This document shows positions 1 to 7,927 of a stretch of 32,163 bases of DNA, one piece after another. How positions within the stretch are numbered: position 1 is the first letter of the stretch; every line of letters begins with the position of its first letter. The notes beneath the pieces were generated by a model. That model ran no database searches. It was not told where the DNA came from and saw only the letters and a program-made list of their open reading frames with translations. Origin of the DNA: JAUSPI01 sp964650385 (GTDB taxonomy: Bacteria; Desulfobacterota; Syntrophia; Syntrophales; JADFWA01); the NCBI GenBank assembly GCA_964650385.1, contig CAZYTP010000023.1, positions 1 through 32,163 of the forward strand, read 5' to 3'. The position numbers were made by a program, and so were the translations under genes.

Positions 1-241
1 CAACTATACAACTTGTATTTACTGTTTCTCGATAAGACAGCTTTGTGTAACATTGCAGGTGTACAACAGGTCGGCTTTATTGATATTTTATCAAGATCAT
101 CCTTGCCGATAACAAATACAAAGCGAGAGTTTGGGTGGTCGGTCCGGATCAATGATAACGGGTTGAAACGTGCATATTTTTCAGCGTGATTTTTTCAGCA
201 GGAGGTGGTCTTTTCTTCTTCCTGAAAGCGAGGGATTGCAT
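1..241 (-). pseudogene. Frameshifted small conserved protein, partial at left edge
   Basis: On the minus strand an ATG at 241 opens a reading frame (MQSLAFRKKKRPPPAEK...) that hits a stop at 149. Just before that, a second frame takes over and stays open to base 1: it reads KYARFNPLSLIRTDHP, then SRFVFVIGKDD. The two frames join if the five-A run at 177-181 (minus-strand sense) originally had six A, giving ...ITLKKYARFNPLS.... The joined product has a basic, proline-rich N-terminus followed by the RFNPLSLIRTDHP segment, which I have an impression of from small conserved deltaproteobacterial proteins but cannot assign. There is no clear ribosome binding site before the ATG, and the 3' part lies outside the window. 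It could be a true pseudogene, a homopolymer sequencing error, or a slippage-prone gene. Confidence 0.45.
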
Positions 242-363
242 TTTTTGTTTTAATAGTAGATTTCGAACGTAAATCATGATAGGAATTTCTTGAATTTGGA
301 AGGTAGCTGAGAATACCCTACACTATGTAATCATGCTGGGGGGAATATGGACTGGCTAACAAG

Positions 364-397
364 AACCCCCTTTCCTGCAAAAAGAGAGGGGTTTTTT
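364..397 (+). terminator. Rho-independent terminator, orphan
   Basis: AACCCC at 364-369 pairs with GGGGTT at 388-393, with an A-rich loop, and the stem runs into TTTTTT. The T tract is only on the plus strand, so it ends a plus-strand transcript. No plus-strand gene is seen upstream (1-360), so an untranslated RNA is possible. Confidence 0.6.
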
Positions 398-498
398 ATT
401 GAGATGCAGAGGTCACAGGGAGAATTTATGCCGGTCTCTTTAAAACGCCAGCAAGAACAATTTTATGAGCTAACTTATTAATATCTAATAATTATTAC

Positions 499-510
499 AG
501 TGATATCACT
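499..510. promoter_or_regulatory. 12-bp perfect palindrome, candidate operator
   Basis: AGTGATATCACT is a perfect 12-bp palindrome 130 bp upstream of the first gene of the metallopeptidase/Dcd-like cassette. The stretch 400-641 is AT-rich and holds no gene. I could not fit a convincing -35/-10 pair, so its role as an operator is a guess from position. Confidence 0.25.
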
Positions 511-641
511 TGGTTTTTCCTATGTGATTTATGTAGCGCAGATAATAACATGTGTGCTATTATACGGATACAGGTGATAGGGTAGCAAAGTTTAGTTCAT
601 TTTGGTATATTGAAACAGCAGATTAACCAAGGAGGCTAACC

Positions 642-1124
642 ATGATACCAAATGCAATGACAAGCACAGGACCTTATGCAGGTTTGTGGAGTCACCTTAA
701 ATCAATAGACCACACCATTGAGCGCATTACCCAAATTGATAGTCCTGACAAATTGTCAGAATTAGACAAAGACAGGCTTATCGCCTTAGAAATATTTCTC
801 AGAGGCGGTCTTGAAAACGATAAAAGCCCCGACGAGAAATTTGAATCTTTGTTTAGCCATGCTGTTCTATCAGAACCGGAGTATACTTCAGCAATTGATC
901 TTCGTGCCCGTATCAATACCATTCCTGCGTTTAGCAATTGGCAAAAAAGCTCTAAGAAAAGCTATAAACACAAAATAGAACGATTAATAAGTGTTATTGA
1001 TCATTACCTTAGTGAGAGCTCAGTTTTACTCTTTCCCAGAGGTGGGGTAAAAGAGGAATTTGAGGTTCTTCGTTCTATTATACATTCTCTACTTTCAGAC
1101 GCCGAAATTGCTATGCAGCATTGA
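642..1124 (+). CDS. Helical protein of unknown function, first gene of cassette
   Basis: A 160-aa protein I do not recognise. It is charged and appears mainly alpha-helical, with no signal peptide, membrane segment or cysteine motif. The start is well supported by AAGGAGG seven bases before the ATG. The stop is 16 bp from the next ATG, so it is almost certainly co-transcribed with the metallopeptidase-like gene at 1141 and the dCTP-deaminase-like gene at 2561. Position and size fit a partner, inhibitor or sensor for the larger protein, but nothing in the sequence proves it. Confidence 0.8.
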   Translation: MIPNAMTSTGPYAGLWSHLKSIDHTIERITQIDSPDKLSELDKDRLIALEIFLRGGLENDKSPDEKFESLFSHAVLSEPEYTSAIDLRARINTIPAFSNWQKSSKKSYKHKIERLISVIDHYLSESSVLLFPRGGVKEEFEVLRSIIHSLLSDAEIAMQH

Positions 1125-1140
1125 CCGGTGAGGAACCTTA

Positions 1141-2577
1141 ATGGATTTTTCTAAAGATGAGCCAAAAGCAATTTCATCAAAATGTCTTTCTCTTATCGCA
1201 CGGACGAAAAATATACTTAGCCAACTTGATCAATCGAATTTCCCAACTCCCAACACTAGAAGTGCCGTATCTTTACTTCTCGAAGTGTTAGAATGGCTTG
1301 AAAACCCGTCTAATCTTGAATCAATTGACCCTGCCGTTCTCTATAATCGGCTATTTGCTATGCAAAATCTCATAGAACTTGTAAGTGACTCATCCTCAGA
1401 TCGCATCTCTTGGCCCCTAGTATCCTACTGTGATGATATCTGGCAAAAGCTCTTTGGTGATGATGGACCAAAGATTTTTTATTCACTTACTTCAGAACAC
1501 AACTATTTGATGTCGCTGTTCTCGAATAGACTGGCAAGAGACCTGAACGGCCTTATGCCAGATTCTGAAATCAAAAGACGGACAGATAATAACAAAATTT
1601 ATTGTCTCCAACTTGCTTCTGCCGAAGATGCCAATCTTCAATTGTACGCAAATATTGGACACGAATTTGGGCATGCGATCTTTGATAACCGCAAGGGTGA
1701 GTTGCTGAAATCCCTAAATAACAATTTTGGAAGTGTGCTAAAAGATATTTATTCTTTGCTGGTAAGCAAAGAGAGTTCGCAAGCGAGCCGCCGATTGACT
1801 AGAATCTCTTATATTGTGATGTCTATAGCAAAGGAACTGTTTTGCGATTTGGTAGGGGTTCGATTAATGGGACCAGCTTTTTTACTATCGCTGTATGAAT
1901 TATCTTGGGGCCAAGATAAATCCATATGGAACATTGCGCTTTCCCCTGTTAATTATCAAATAAGAGCATATCCAAGCTTTCACTTTCGACTTAACTGTTT
2001 GTTCCGCTTTGGGGAAGTTGATACTTTCTGTGCTAATGCAAAAAAAGATTTTGTTACGGCAAAATGTTCCTTGGCGGATGTGCTTCCCGATTGTTTGAGT
2101 ACTGTTCCTCGGGATCACGCATCTGATAAACTCGTTGTATGGCCGCTGGGAGAACTGGATAAATCGATAATTGAGTCTGTTTTAACCTCACATTTCAGTG
2201 CGCTCAAAGAAGCATTTGAACATTATCTTCAAGAAGCTGACGCTCTCATAGCTTCATGGTACCCATTTGGTACTATTGCACAACTTGACACAATGGAGAT
2301 CGCCCATCTTCTACTCAGACTACAGCATGACATCCCACCGAATATCATTCCCGAGTCAGATTTGCTCGGAAGACCAGCTGATTTCCAGGCGGTATTGAAC
2401 GCATCAGCGCTATGTCGTATACATCTCCTTGTTAATAAGGAGGAACTAAGTGCTGATGTGCTAGCTCAAAGCATGAGCAAAGTCGAAAGACTTACAGCTA
2501 AGTCATTTGAAGTTACTTTTATTCAAAAAAGATTTAATGAATGGGGGGAGGATAGGCGCAGTGGGAATTCTGAATAG
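1141..2577 (+). CDS. HExxH zincin-like metallopeptidase, unknown family
   Basis: A 478-aa cytoplasmic protein (no signal peptide or membrane segment). Residues 174-178 are HEFGH, a zinc-binding HExxH motif, in the context NIGHEFGHAIFD. About 54 residues later, ELFCD (E232, D236) lies in a helix ending in GVRLMGPAF. That matches the gluzincin pattern in which a downstream Glu supplies the third zinc ligand, as in M48-like and ImmA-type peptidases. The flanking ~170 N-terminal and ~240 C-terminal residues look helical and match nothing I can name. The start has AGGA six bases before the ATG. The 3' end overlaps the start of the Dcd-like gene by 17 bp, so translation is probably coupled. Peptidase activity is inferred from the motif alone, and the substrate is unknown. 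Confidence 0.8.
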   Translation: MDFSKDEPKAISSKCLSLIARTKNILSQLDQSNFPTPNTRSAVSLLLEVLEWLENPSNLESIDPAVLYNRLFAMQNLIELVSDSSSDRISWPLVSYCDDIWQKLFGDDGPKIFYSLTSEHNYLMSLFSNRLARDLNGLMPDSEIKRRTDNNKIYCLQLASAEDANLQLYANIGHEFGHAIFDNRKGELLKSLNNNFGSVLKDIYSLLVSKESSQASRRLTRISYIVMSIAKELFCDLVGVRLMGPAFLLSLYELSWGQDKSIWNIALSPVNYQIRAYPSFHFRLNCLFRFGEVDTFCANAKKDFVTAKCSLADVLPDCLSTVPRDHASDKLVVWPLGELDKSIIESVLTSHFSALKEAFEHYLQEADALIASWYPFGTIAQLDTMEIAHLLLRLQHDIPPNIIPESDLLGRPADFQAVLNASALCRIHLLVNKEELSADVLAQSMSKVERLTAKSFEVTFIQKRFNEWGEDRRSGNSE

Positions 2578-3175
2578 AGAAGAGCTTATGACACGAATGC
2601 TGGAACAAGATTACATGAAAAAACTCGTTGTAACCCCACTATTGTCTAAAGAACAAATCGGACCTGCATCAATAGACATTCGACTTGGCTCCACAATAAT
2701 CATTCCGAGAAAAACTTATGTAGAAAAACAAGATATCACAAATCGAGCCGCTGCACAGCAAGCCGAAAGAAGACTATATGAGCGAAAAACTTTAAGACTT
2801 CGTTCAAAATTTATGCTTCATCCAAACCAATTAATTCTAGGGGGTACTTTTGAATACTTGTCATTACCTTTTGACGTGTTTTGCATGATAATGAGCCGCT
2901 CATCATGGGGTCGCCTCGGTTTGGTTGTCGCAACTGCAGCAGCCGTACAACCAGGATTTAAAGGGGCTTTAACCTTAGAGCTGGTTAATCTGAGTGAGAG
3001 TCCAATCGCTCTCTATCCGGGTCTTCCAATTGGGCAACTTGTGTTTATAAATGTCCCGTCAAAAGGAGGCGAAGCACTTTACGATGGCAGGTACTCGTGT
3101 CCAACAGAGCCTGAACTACCAAAGTTTTTTACTAGTCAATCTGATGAAGAATTAATATTTTGGGGTGAGTCTTAA
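2561..3175 (+). CDS. dCTP deaminase / dUTPase-fold protein
   Basis: I choose the GTG at 2561: it has GGGGGAG about ten bases upstream and gives an N-terminus (MGILNREELMTRM) that aligns with the usual Dcd start. An upstream in-frame ATG at 2507 and an ATG at 2588 are less likely. The 204-aa product has the Dcd landmarks: GPASIDIRLGS (34-44), the RSS-x2-R active-site segment SRSSWGRLG (112-120) and the catalytic Glu in PGFKGALTLEL (E140). The C-terminal YDGRYSCPTEPELP resembles the family's nucleotide-covering tail. Family members convert dCTP to dUTP or dUMP, or hydrolyse dUTP; which one cannot be told here. It is fused to a defence-like neighbourhood rather than to nucleotide-metabolism genes. 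This is the trimeric dUTPase-like fold, not the zinc-dependent deaminase fold. Confidence 0.88.
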   Translation: MGILNREELMTRMLEQDYMKKLVVTPLLSKEQIGPASIDIRLGSTIIIPRKTYVEKQDITNRAAAQQAERRLYERKTLRLRSKFMLHPNQLILGGTFEYLSLPFDVFCMIMSRSSWGRLGLVVATAAAVQPGFKGALTLELVNLSESPIALYPGLPIGQLVFINVPSKGGEALYDGRYSCPTEPELPKFFTSQSDEELIFWGES

Positions 3176-3367
3176 AGGCATTTCTTTCGATTGTAAACTA
3201 TCAACGCTCACTGCGGTCCAATATCAATACTTTGTAGGTGAAGACAGCGATTCCGCTGGCTGGGTGATCTCGAAAAGTCTGCAGATATAATTTCTATTGA
3301 TGCCTTTCTGAAAGAAATGTTAGACATACATATCAATAAAATTAATGTAGATTTCACGCCGAAATGA
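3165..3367 (+). pseudogene. Broken small ORF overlapping the end of the Dcd-like gene
   Basis: A GTG at 3165, overlapping the dcd-like stop, opens a frame reading VSLKGISFDCKLSTLTAVQY and on to a stop at 3288-3290. A second frame then reads GDLEKSADIISIDAFLKEML... from about 3257 to a stop at 3365-3367. The two parts overlap near 3250-3270 and together would give a protein of about 65 residues. I read this as a frameshifted fourth cistron. It could instead be a genuine 41-residue peptide or chance. No family recognised. Confidence 0.35.
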
Positions 3368-3422
3368 ACAAGGCAAAAGAACAGCAATTAATATGGGGAG
3401 TGTCCCTCAATTTTCTCAATTT

Positions 3423-3465
3423 TTGACAGACATGTTTCGTGCTTTGAAATAATTCAGGATATAAT
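3423..3465 (+). promoter_or_regulatory. Possible promoter of the restriction-modification pair
   Basis: TTGACA at 3423-3428 is a perfect -35 box, with a weak -10 (GAAATA, 3446-3451) at 17 bp. A perfect TATAAT sits at 3460-3465 but has no matching -35. Both lie about 90-130 bp upstream of the methyltransferase. The rest of 3368-3554 is AT-rich and holds nothing else I can identify. Confidence 0.35.
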
Positions 3466-3554
3466 AATGTATCAATGGTTAAATTTTAAGAGATGGCATC
3501 TCCTTTTGAAATTGATGTTTGATACTAAACAAATCACAATATGGTATCTGAGTT

Positions 3555-6500
3555 ATGCATCACACCATGGATATAAAAGAATTTTTTGATTGCCTTAACT
3601 ACTCTGAGTCTCCCTACTTTTTTGAGGGTTCACGTCTTGACGGGGTTACTTCCTATTCCCATGTTTTCCGCATAGCCAGGGAAAAGTGCGGGCTTAAAGG
3701 GGTGTATGCTTTAGATAGGAACCCCGGGGGAGTATCAACGGGAAAATCCATTGTTCCCCTTGTCTATGTTTGTGAAGCTGCATCAGAGGAACAGGCGATC
3801 GAAATACATCGCCTGGTGTGGAACCAAAATAGCGTACCCTTTCTTATTGTTGTGACGCCTAAATCGTTCCGACTCTATCCCGGTTTTAAATTTGACACAT
3901 CCAAACAAGACCCTGATGAAGACCAGAATCTTCTTAAAATAGCAAGATCGGCAAATGAAGTCCTTGAAAAATTGTCGGACTTTACAGCTGAGTCCATCAA
4001 TACCGGGACCATCTGGCAAAAATGGCAACAACAAGTAACCCCTGATACCCGGGTCGACCAAAATCTGCTAAAGAATCTGGATGAGCTTGGAGAGTGGTTA
4101 AGGGACAATGGCTTACCCAGACAGACGGCCCATTCATTGATTGGAAAATATGTCTATCTTCGTTATCTGAGGGACAGAGACATTCTTTCCGATCGCAAAT
4201 TAGAGCAGTGGGATATTGATTTCAGTTCGGTATTTGGAAGAAATGCCACTGTTTCAGGTTTTCAAATCCTTGTCAAAAAACTTGATCAATGGTTGAACGG
4301 GAGCATTTTCCCCGTTCCCACAGACTGGGCGTCCTCTCCCTTGGATGAGCATATCAAAAAAGTCGCATCTACCTTTCTTGGTGATGATCCAGCTTCGGGC
4401 CAGATGCATTTGGATTTCAGAGCCTACAGTTTTGAACATATCCCGATTGAAACCTTGTCCATGGTGTATCAGCAGTTCCTCCATGCAGAAAAGAGAGGAC
4501 CAAGACAAGGGGCTTACTATACGCCTGTTCATCTGGTAAACTTCATGCTGGATGAACTTGATTCAAAAAAAAGCCTAAAAAAAGGTATGAAGGTGTTTGA
4601 CCCAGCATGTGGATCAGGCGCATTCATTGTTCAATGCTTCAGAAGACTTATTGAAAAAGAGCTTTCAGAAAGAAGTACATCAAGACTCAAACCGTCAGAA
4701 TTGCGAACCCTGCTGGTGGATAATATCTTTGGCATTGATATTGATGAGGATGCCTGCGCTGTGACGGAATTGAGCCTTGTCCTCACGTTGCTTGATTATG
4801 TTGATCCCCCAGACCTGGAAAAGGCGGGATACAGGCGTTTTAAATTACCTGTGTTAAGGGATAAAAATATTTTCTTTTGTAAAACCGGTTTTTTTGATAA
4901 TGACTCGATACAGATGGAAGCTCTATCCGACATGAAATTTGACTGGATTGTGGGGAATCCACCGTGGAATCAGTTATCAAAAAAATCAAGGGAACCGGCA
5001 GATCAATCGGCCTTGAAATGGATCAAAAACAACAAAAAAGAGTATCCTGTCAATAAGAATCAGATAGCAGAGGCCTTTGTCTGGAAAGCTGCTTTTCATC
5101 TCTCAGATGATGGACTCACAGGTTTTCTACTGCCAGGGAGAACTCTGTTTAAAATTCATAAAAATGCCATAGATTTCAGGCGACGCTTTTTTAGCAGGAT
5201 GGATGTCTGGTGCATTGTAAATTTTGCCAATCTCAGACATCTGCTGTTCAAGGATGCGGATAATCCGGCAGCAGCATTTTTCTATAGGGCTTTACAAAAC
5301 AGTTTAAACAAGCCTGACAGCATTCTCACCTATGCTCCGTTTGCAATGAATCAGACATCACGCTATGAATATTCAAATGGAGGCAAAAAAAAGCTTTGGA
5401 CGGTTTTTGTCAATGCTGATGAGATGCGTGAGATTCCTCACAGGGATGTCGCTTCCGGCATGAGTTTTCCATGGAAGATGGCAATGTGGGGAACAATGCG
5501 GGATAAGTATCTGCTTGTCTCATTAAAACAAGCCTTTGTTACCTTGTCAGCCTTTGTCAAAGCCCATGACTTAGATATTTTTGAAGGGCTGCAATTGAGG
5601 AGTGCAACAGCAGATGAGGAGATAGAACATCTTCCCGAGGTGGCCGATAAAAACGAGCTTGATTTAAAAGCTTTAAAAGGATGTGGGAAAATATTTTCTT
5701 TTCCGGAAAAAGCACTAAAAATAATTACAAAATCAAGGGCTTATGTTCGCAAAGGGCGTGGCATAAAACCGTTGACAATTTGTCATCCACCCCATGTTAT
5801 TGTCGATGCAAACAGACGGTTTTCTGTTTTTTCCGACCAGTTTATAGCTGTCCCTCCACGCCAGATTGGAATAGCAGGCGACCGATCAAAAACAGAGCTT
5901 TTAAAAGCATTAGCATTATACTTAAGCTCCAATTTTGTCCAATACCAACAGTGTCTGTCCTCATCCTCCTGGGGCATAGAAAGAGGAGTGCTCAGCATTG
6001 AGGACCTTCGTTCCCTTCCGGTTCCTCTTGATAATTTATCTCCTGAAGAAGTTCGTGAATGGGCTAAGCTTCATGATGAACTTGCCCATAGATCCGCAAA
6101 CTACAATGCCGACGAGCAATTTTTCACATCAGCTGAAGAGTCGGCTGAATTAGAGCCTCTCATCGACAAGATGAACGGGAAAGTGAATACTCTATTGGGC
6201 CTTTCTGAAGATGAACAATGCCTCATTCGTGATTTTGTCATGATCAGAATGAAACTCAATGATGGTGCGATTCCCCGAGAAGCAGTTGAGTATGCCTCTG
6301 AAACCGAAATAAAGGCCTATGCAGACATTCTGAAAAGAGCGCTGGATGACTTCTTGGATGCTGATATTAAGAACCAGCACCGGATTGCCGCCCGTTATTC
6401 ATCTTCCATGGTTCTTCTGTCGATTGAACACTCTGAGAATCCACATAGCAGCCATGTTACTGTTACCGAAGTGGTCGATGCTGAACTAAAAGAAGAGTTG

Positions 6501-6692
6501 AAAAGGTTGGAAACGAATCTGGAATTTGAGCAGGGGCAGTGGATCTATTTTCAAAAAAATCTTAAGTTGTTTCAAGACAGGACCACCTATTTTGTCAAGT
6601 CACGACAACGACTTGGCTGGCTTCAAAGCCAGGCCTTTACGGATGCGGATGAATTCATCGCTGAAAAATTGAAAATAACTAGAGCAGAATAG
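3555..6692 (+). CDS. Eco57I-like adenine-N6 DNA methyltransferase (R-M)
   Basis: A 1045-aa protein. The core has the class-gamma adenine methyltransferase order: GAYYTPVHLVNFML (about 318-332), the AdoMet-binding motif FDPACGSGAF (about 347-356), FGIDIDEDACAVTELSL (about 392) and the catalytic motif NPPW (about 466-469). The C-terminal half, with repeated hydrophobic/aromatic segments, is the likely target-recognition region, and the last ~100 residues are charged and helical. The ~150-residue N-terminus (ends near FRLYPGF) shows no PD-(D/E)xK triad that I can find, unlike single-chain type IIG enzymes. The stop codon is directly followed by the ATG of a nuclease, so the pair is probably translated together as restriction-modification. 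An ATG at 3567 is an alternative start; neither has a strong ribosome binding site. Confidence 0.9.
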   Translation: MHHTMDIKEFFDCLNYSESPYFFEGSRLDGVTSYSHVFRIAREKCGLKGVYALDRNPGGVSTGKSIVPLVYVCEAASEEQAIEIHRLVWNQNSVPFLIVVTPKSFRLYPGFKFDTSKQDPDEDQNLLKIARSANEVLEKLSDFTAESINTGTIWQKWQQQVTPDTRVDQNLLKNLDELGEWLRDNGLPRQTAHSLIGKYVYLRYLRDRDILSDRKLEQWDIDFSSVFGRNATVSGFQILVKKLDQWLNGSIFPVPTDWASSPLDEHIKKVASTFLGDDPASGQMHLDFRAYSFEHIPIETLSMVYQQFLHAEKRGPRQGAYYTPVHLVNFMLDELDSKKSLKKGMKVFDPACGSGAFIVQCFRRLIEKELSERSTSRLKPSELRTLLVDNIFGIDIDEDACAVTELSLVLTLLDYVDPPDLEKAGYRRFKLPVLRDKNIFFCKTGFFDNDSIQMEALSDMKFDWIVGNPPWNQLSKKSREPADQSALKWIKNNKKEYPVNKNQIAEAFVWKAAFHLSDDGLTGFLLPGRTLFKIHKNAIDFRRRFFSRMDVWCIVNFANLRHLLFKDADNPAAAFFYRALQNSLNKPDSILTYAPFAMNQTSRYEYSNGGKKKLWTVFVNADEMREIPHRDVASGMSFPWKMAMWGTMRDKYLLVSLKQAFVTLSAFVKAHDLDIFEGLQLRSATADEEIEHLPEVADKNELDLKALKGCGKIFSFPEKALKIITKSRAYVRKGRGIKPLTICHPPHVIVDANRRFSVFSDQFIAVPPRQIGIAGDRSKTELLKALALYLSSNFVQYQQCLSSSSWGIERGVLSIEDLRSLPVPLDNLSPEEVREWAKLHDELAHRSANYNADEQFFTSAEESAELEPLIDKMNGKVNTLLGLSEDEQCLIRDFVMIRMKLNDGAIPREAVEYASETEIKAYADILKRALDDFLDADIKNQHRIAARYSSSMVLLSIEHSENPHSSHVTVTEVVDAELKEELKRLETNLEFEQGQWIYFQKNLKLFQDRTTYFVKSRQRLGWLQSQAFTDADEFIAEKLKITRAE

Positions 6693-7352
6693 ATGATACC
6701 AGCCAAGAAACCTCAAACGGATGACAGCTACGAGTATCAAACAGCATTTCGGAAAAAGGTCTTCAAATTGCTGAAAATGGGTTACGATCGCCTTGATATA
6801 GTCTCTTTCAAGGATGCTGAGGAAGAGGATATAACTGGAGAAATTGTGAGAAAGATTAATGAAATTCTTGAAGACAGAGGCTCTCCACCGTGGGTAAGCT
6901 ATTTTGCCATCCATGAAGATCCAAGTATCAATGCGGTGGGTCGAAAGGGCAAAAGACGGAAGAGAATTGATATTGAATTTGAGCGGGTCTGCCACGGTCC
7001 CCGTCCCCGTTATCCATTTGAAGCCAAGCGTCTTTGTACCAACACCCATGCAACAATGGGTAAATACCTAGGCTCAGAGGGGCTTGGAGAATTTCTTTCA
7101 GGAAGCTATGCTCGCGATAAAATTGAAGCAGGGATGATAGGCTATATTCAATCCGATACTCCTGAATTTTGGGCAGCAAAGGCTCAAAAGACATTTTTAG
7201 ACGAAACTGAAAAAATTAAGGCCTGCCCGGATGGAAACTGGGCAGATGTCCCAATTATTGACAGACTCACCCATTGCTTTCGATCAAAACACCATCGAAC
7301 TTCAGAAGAAGGACCCATTACCCTCTATCACACATTTCTTGTTTTTTGTTAG
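6693..7352 (+). CDS. PD-(D/E)xK-type restriction endonuclease partner
   Basis: A 219-aa protein whose ATG begins at the base after the methyltransferase stop (TAGATG). Residues 88-112 hold the nuclease signature: RRKRIDIEF with D93, then a short loop and FEAKRL with E110-x-K112. This D-x16-ExK spacing fits the PD-(D/E)xK core. The segment before it (PPWVSYFAIHEDP) and the helical C-terminus complete a fold of ordinary size for such nucleases. Its place after a methyltransferase lacking an evident nuclease domain makes it the probable cleaving subunit. I cannot exclude a modification-dependent or accessory nuclease. No close named relative recognised. Confidence 0.75.
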   Translation: MIPAKKPQTDDSYEYQTAFRKKVFKLLKMGYDRLDIVSFKDAEEEDITGEIVRKINEILEDRGSPPWVSYFAIHEDPSINAVGRKGKRRKRIDIEFERVCHGPRPRYPFEAKRLCTNTHATMGKYLGSEGLGEFLSGSYARDKIEAGMIGYIQSDTPEFWAAKAQKTFLDETEKIKACPDGNWADVPIIDRLTHCFRSKHHRTSEEGPITLYHTFLVFC

Positions 7353-7927
7353 CCGTTCCATGATATTGGTAGGTTCCTGCTTCTTCGAGTAGAAGCTGTT
7401 CAAATCACCGTAGTTCAGGATTGATCTATGATGCCCAATTGCAACCCGGTTCGGGGCCGGTGCACTTGTTTGACATAAAATAACTGCTAATCAATTCGGT
7501 GCCCAGATCATTGAATGACTAAAGCGAAAATAAACTACACGTCTAACGAGAAAAATGCACCGGGCGAACCGGTGATTTTCACGTTACACTCTTTCAATCC
7601 GAAATCAACGGCGAATCAGAAAATCAATCTTCACTCTTTGTAGCCGGCGCCAATAATCGGCACATTTCATTTTTTCTTCGATCACTTCTGCGCATTACCA
7701 ATCGAAAGCTGCTACACAAAAGCATTTCCTCAAAATCTCGACTTCAATAAATAATGGGTAATCTCTCGGTACAGTCAAGGGCGTTGATAGGTAGGTAAGT
7801 CAACAATGATTTTCTTCATTGAACTAAGTTAAGATAGCCTCTATATACCTTAAGCAATACTGTTAAATCAAAAACTGATAACAGCTTGCCACTATGCTGA
7901 ATTGGCGGATTTTTGGATAGTATCAGG
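7353..7927. other. 575-bp non-coding spacer after the R-M pair
   Basis: No gene seen on either strand. The spacer is AT-rich except for two GC-rich hairpins at 7440-7464 and 7558-7574 that are related to each other in inverted orientation (CCGGTTCG...CCGGTGCA against TGCACCGG...CGAACCGG). From 7600 to 7927 I see nothing beyond AT-rich sequence. Confidence 0.6.
7551..7579. terminator. Hairpin with flanking A and T runs, terminator-like
   Basis: CACCGG (7558-7563), loop GCGAA, CCGGTG (7569-7574), preceded by AAAAA and followed by ATTTT, so it could end transcription in both directions. It lies 200 bp past the nuclease stop. It also sits inside a 49-bp attC-like arrangement, GTCTAAC (7541) to GTTACAC (7583). 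Confidence 0.4.

Noticed and set aside
300..397. CTGAGAATACCC, reminiscent of a TPP riboswitch core
   Set aside because: The second conserved segment is absent, no thiamine gene follows, and the downstream terminator ends the transcript before any gene.
2561..3175. Assignment to the zinc-dependent deaminase family known from phage defence (AvcD-like)
   Set aside because: The sequence has the RSSxxR and TLEL signature of the dUTPase-like Dcd fold and lacks the HxE/CxxC zinc site.
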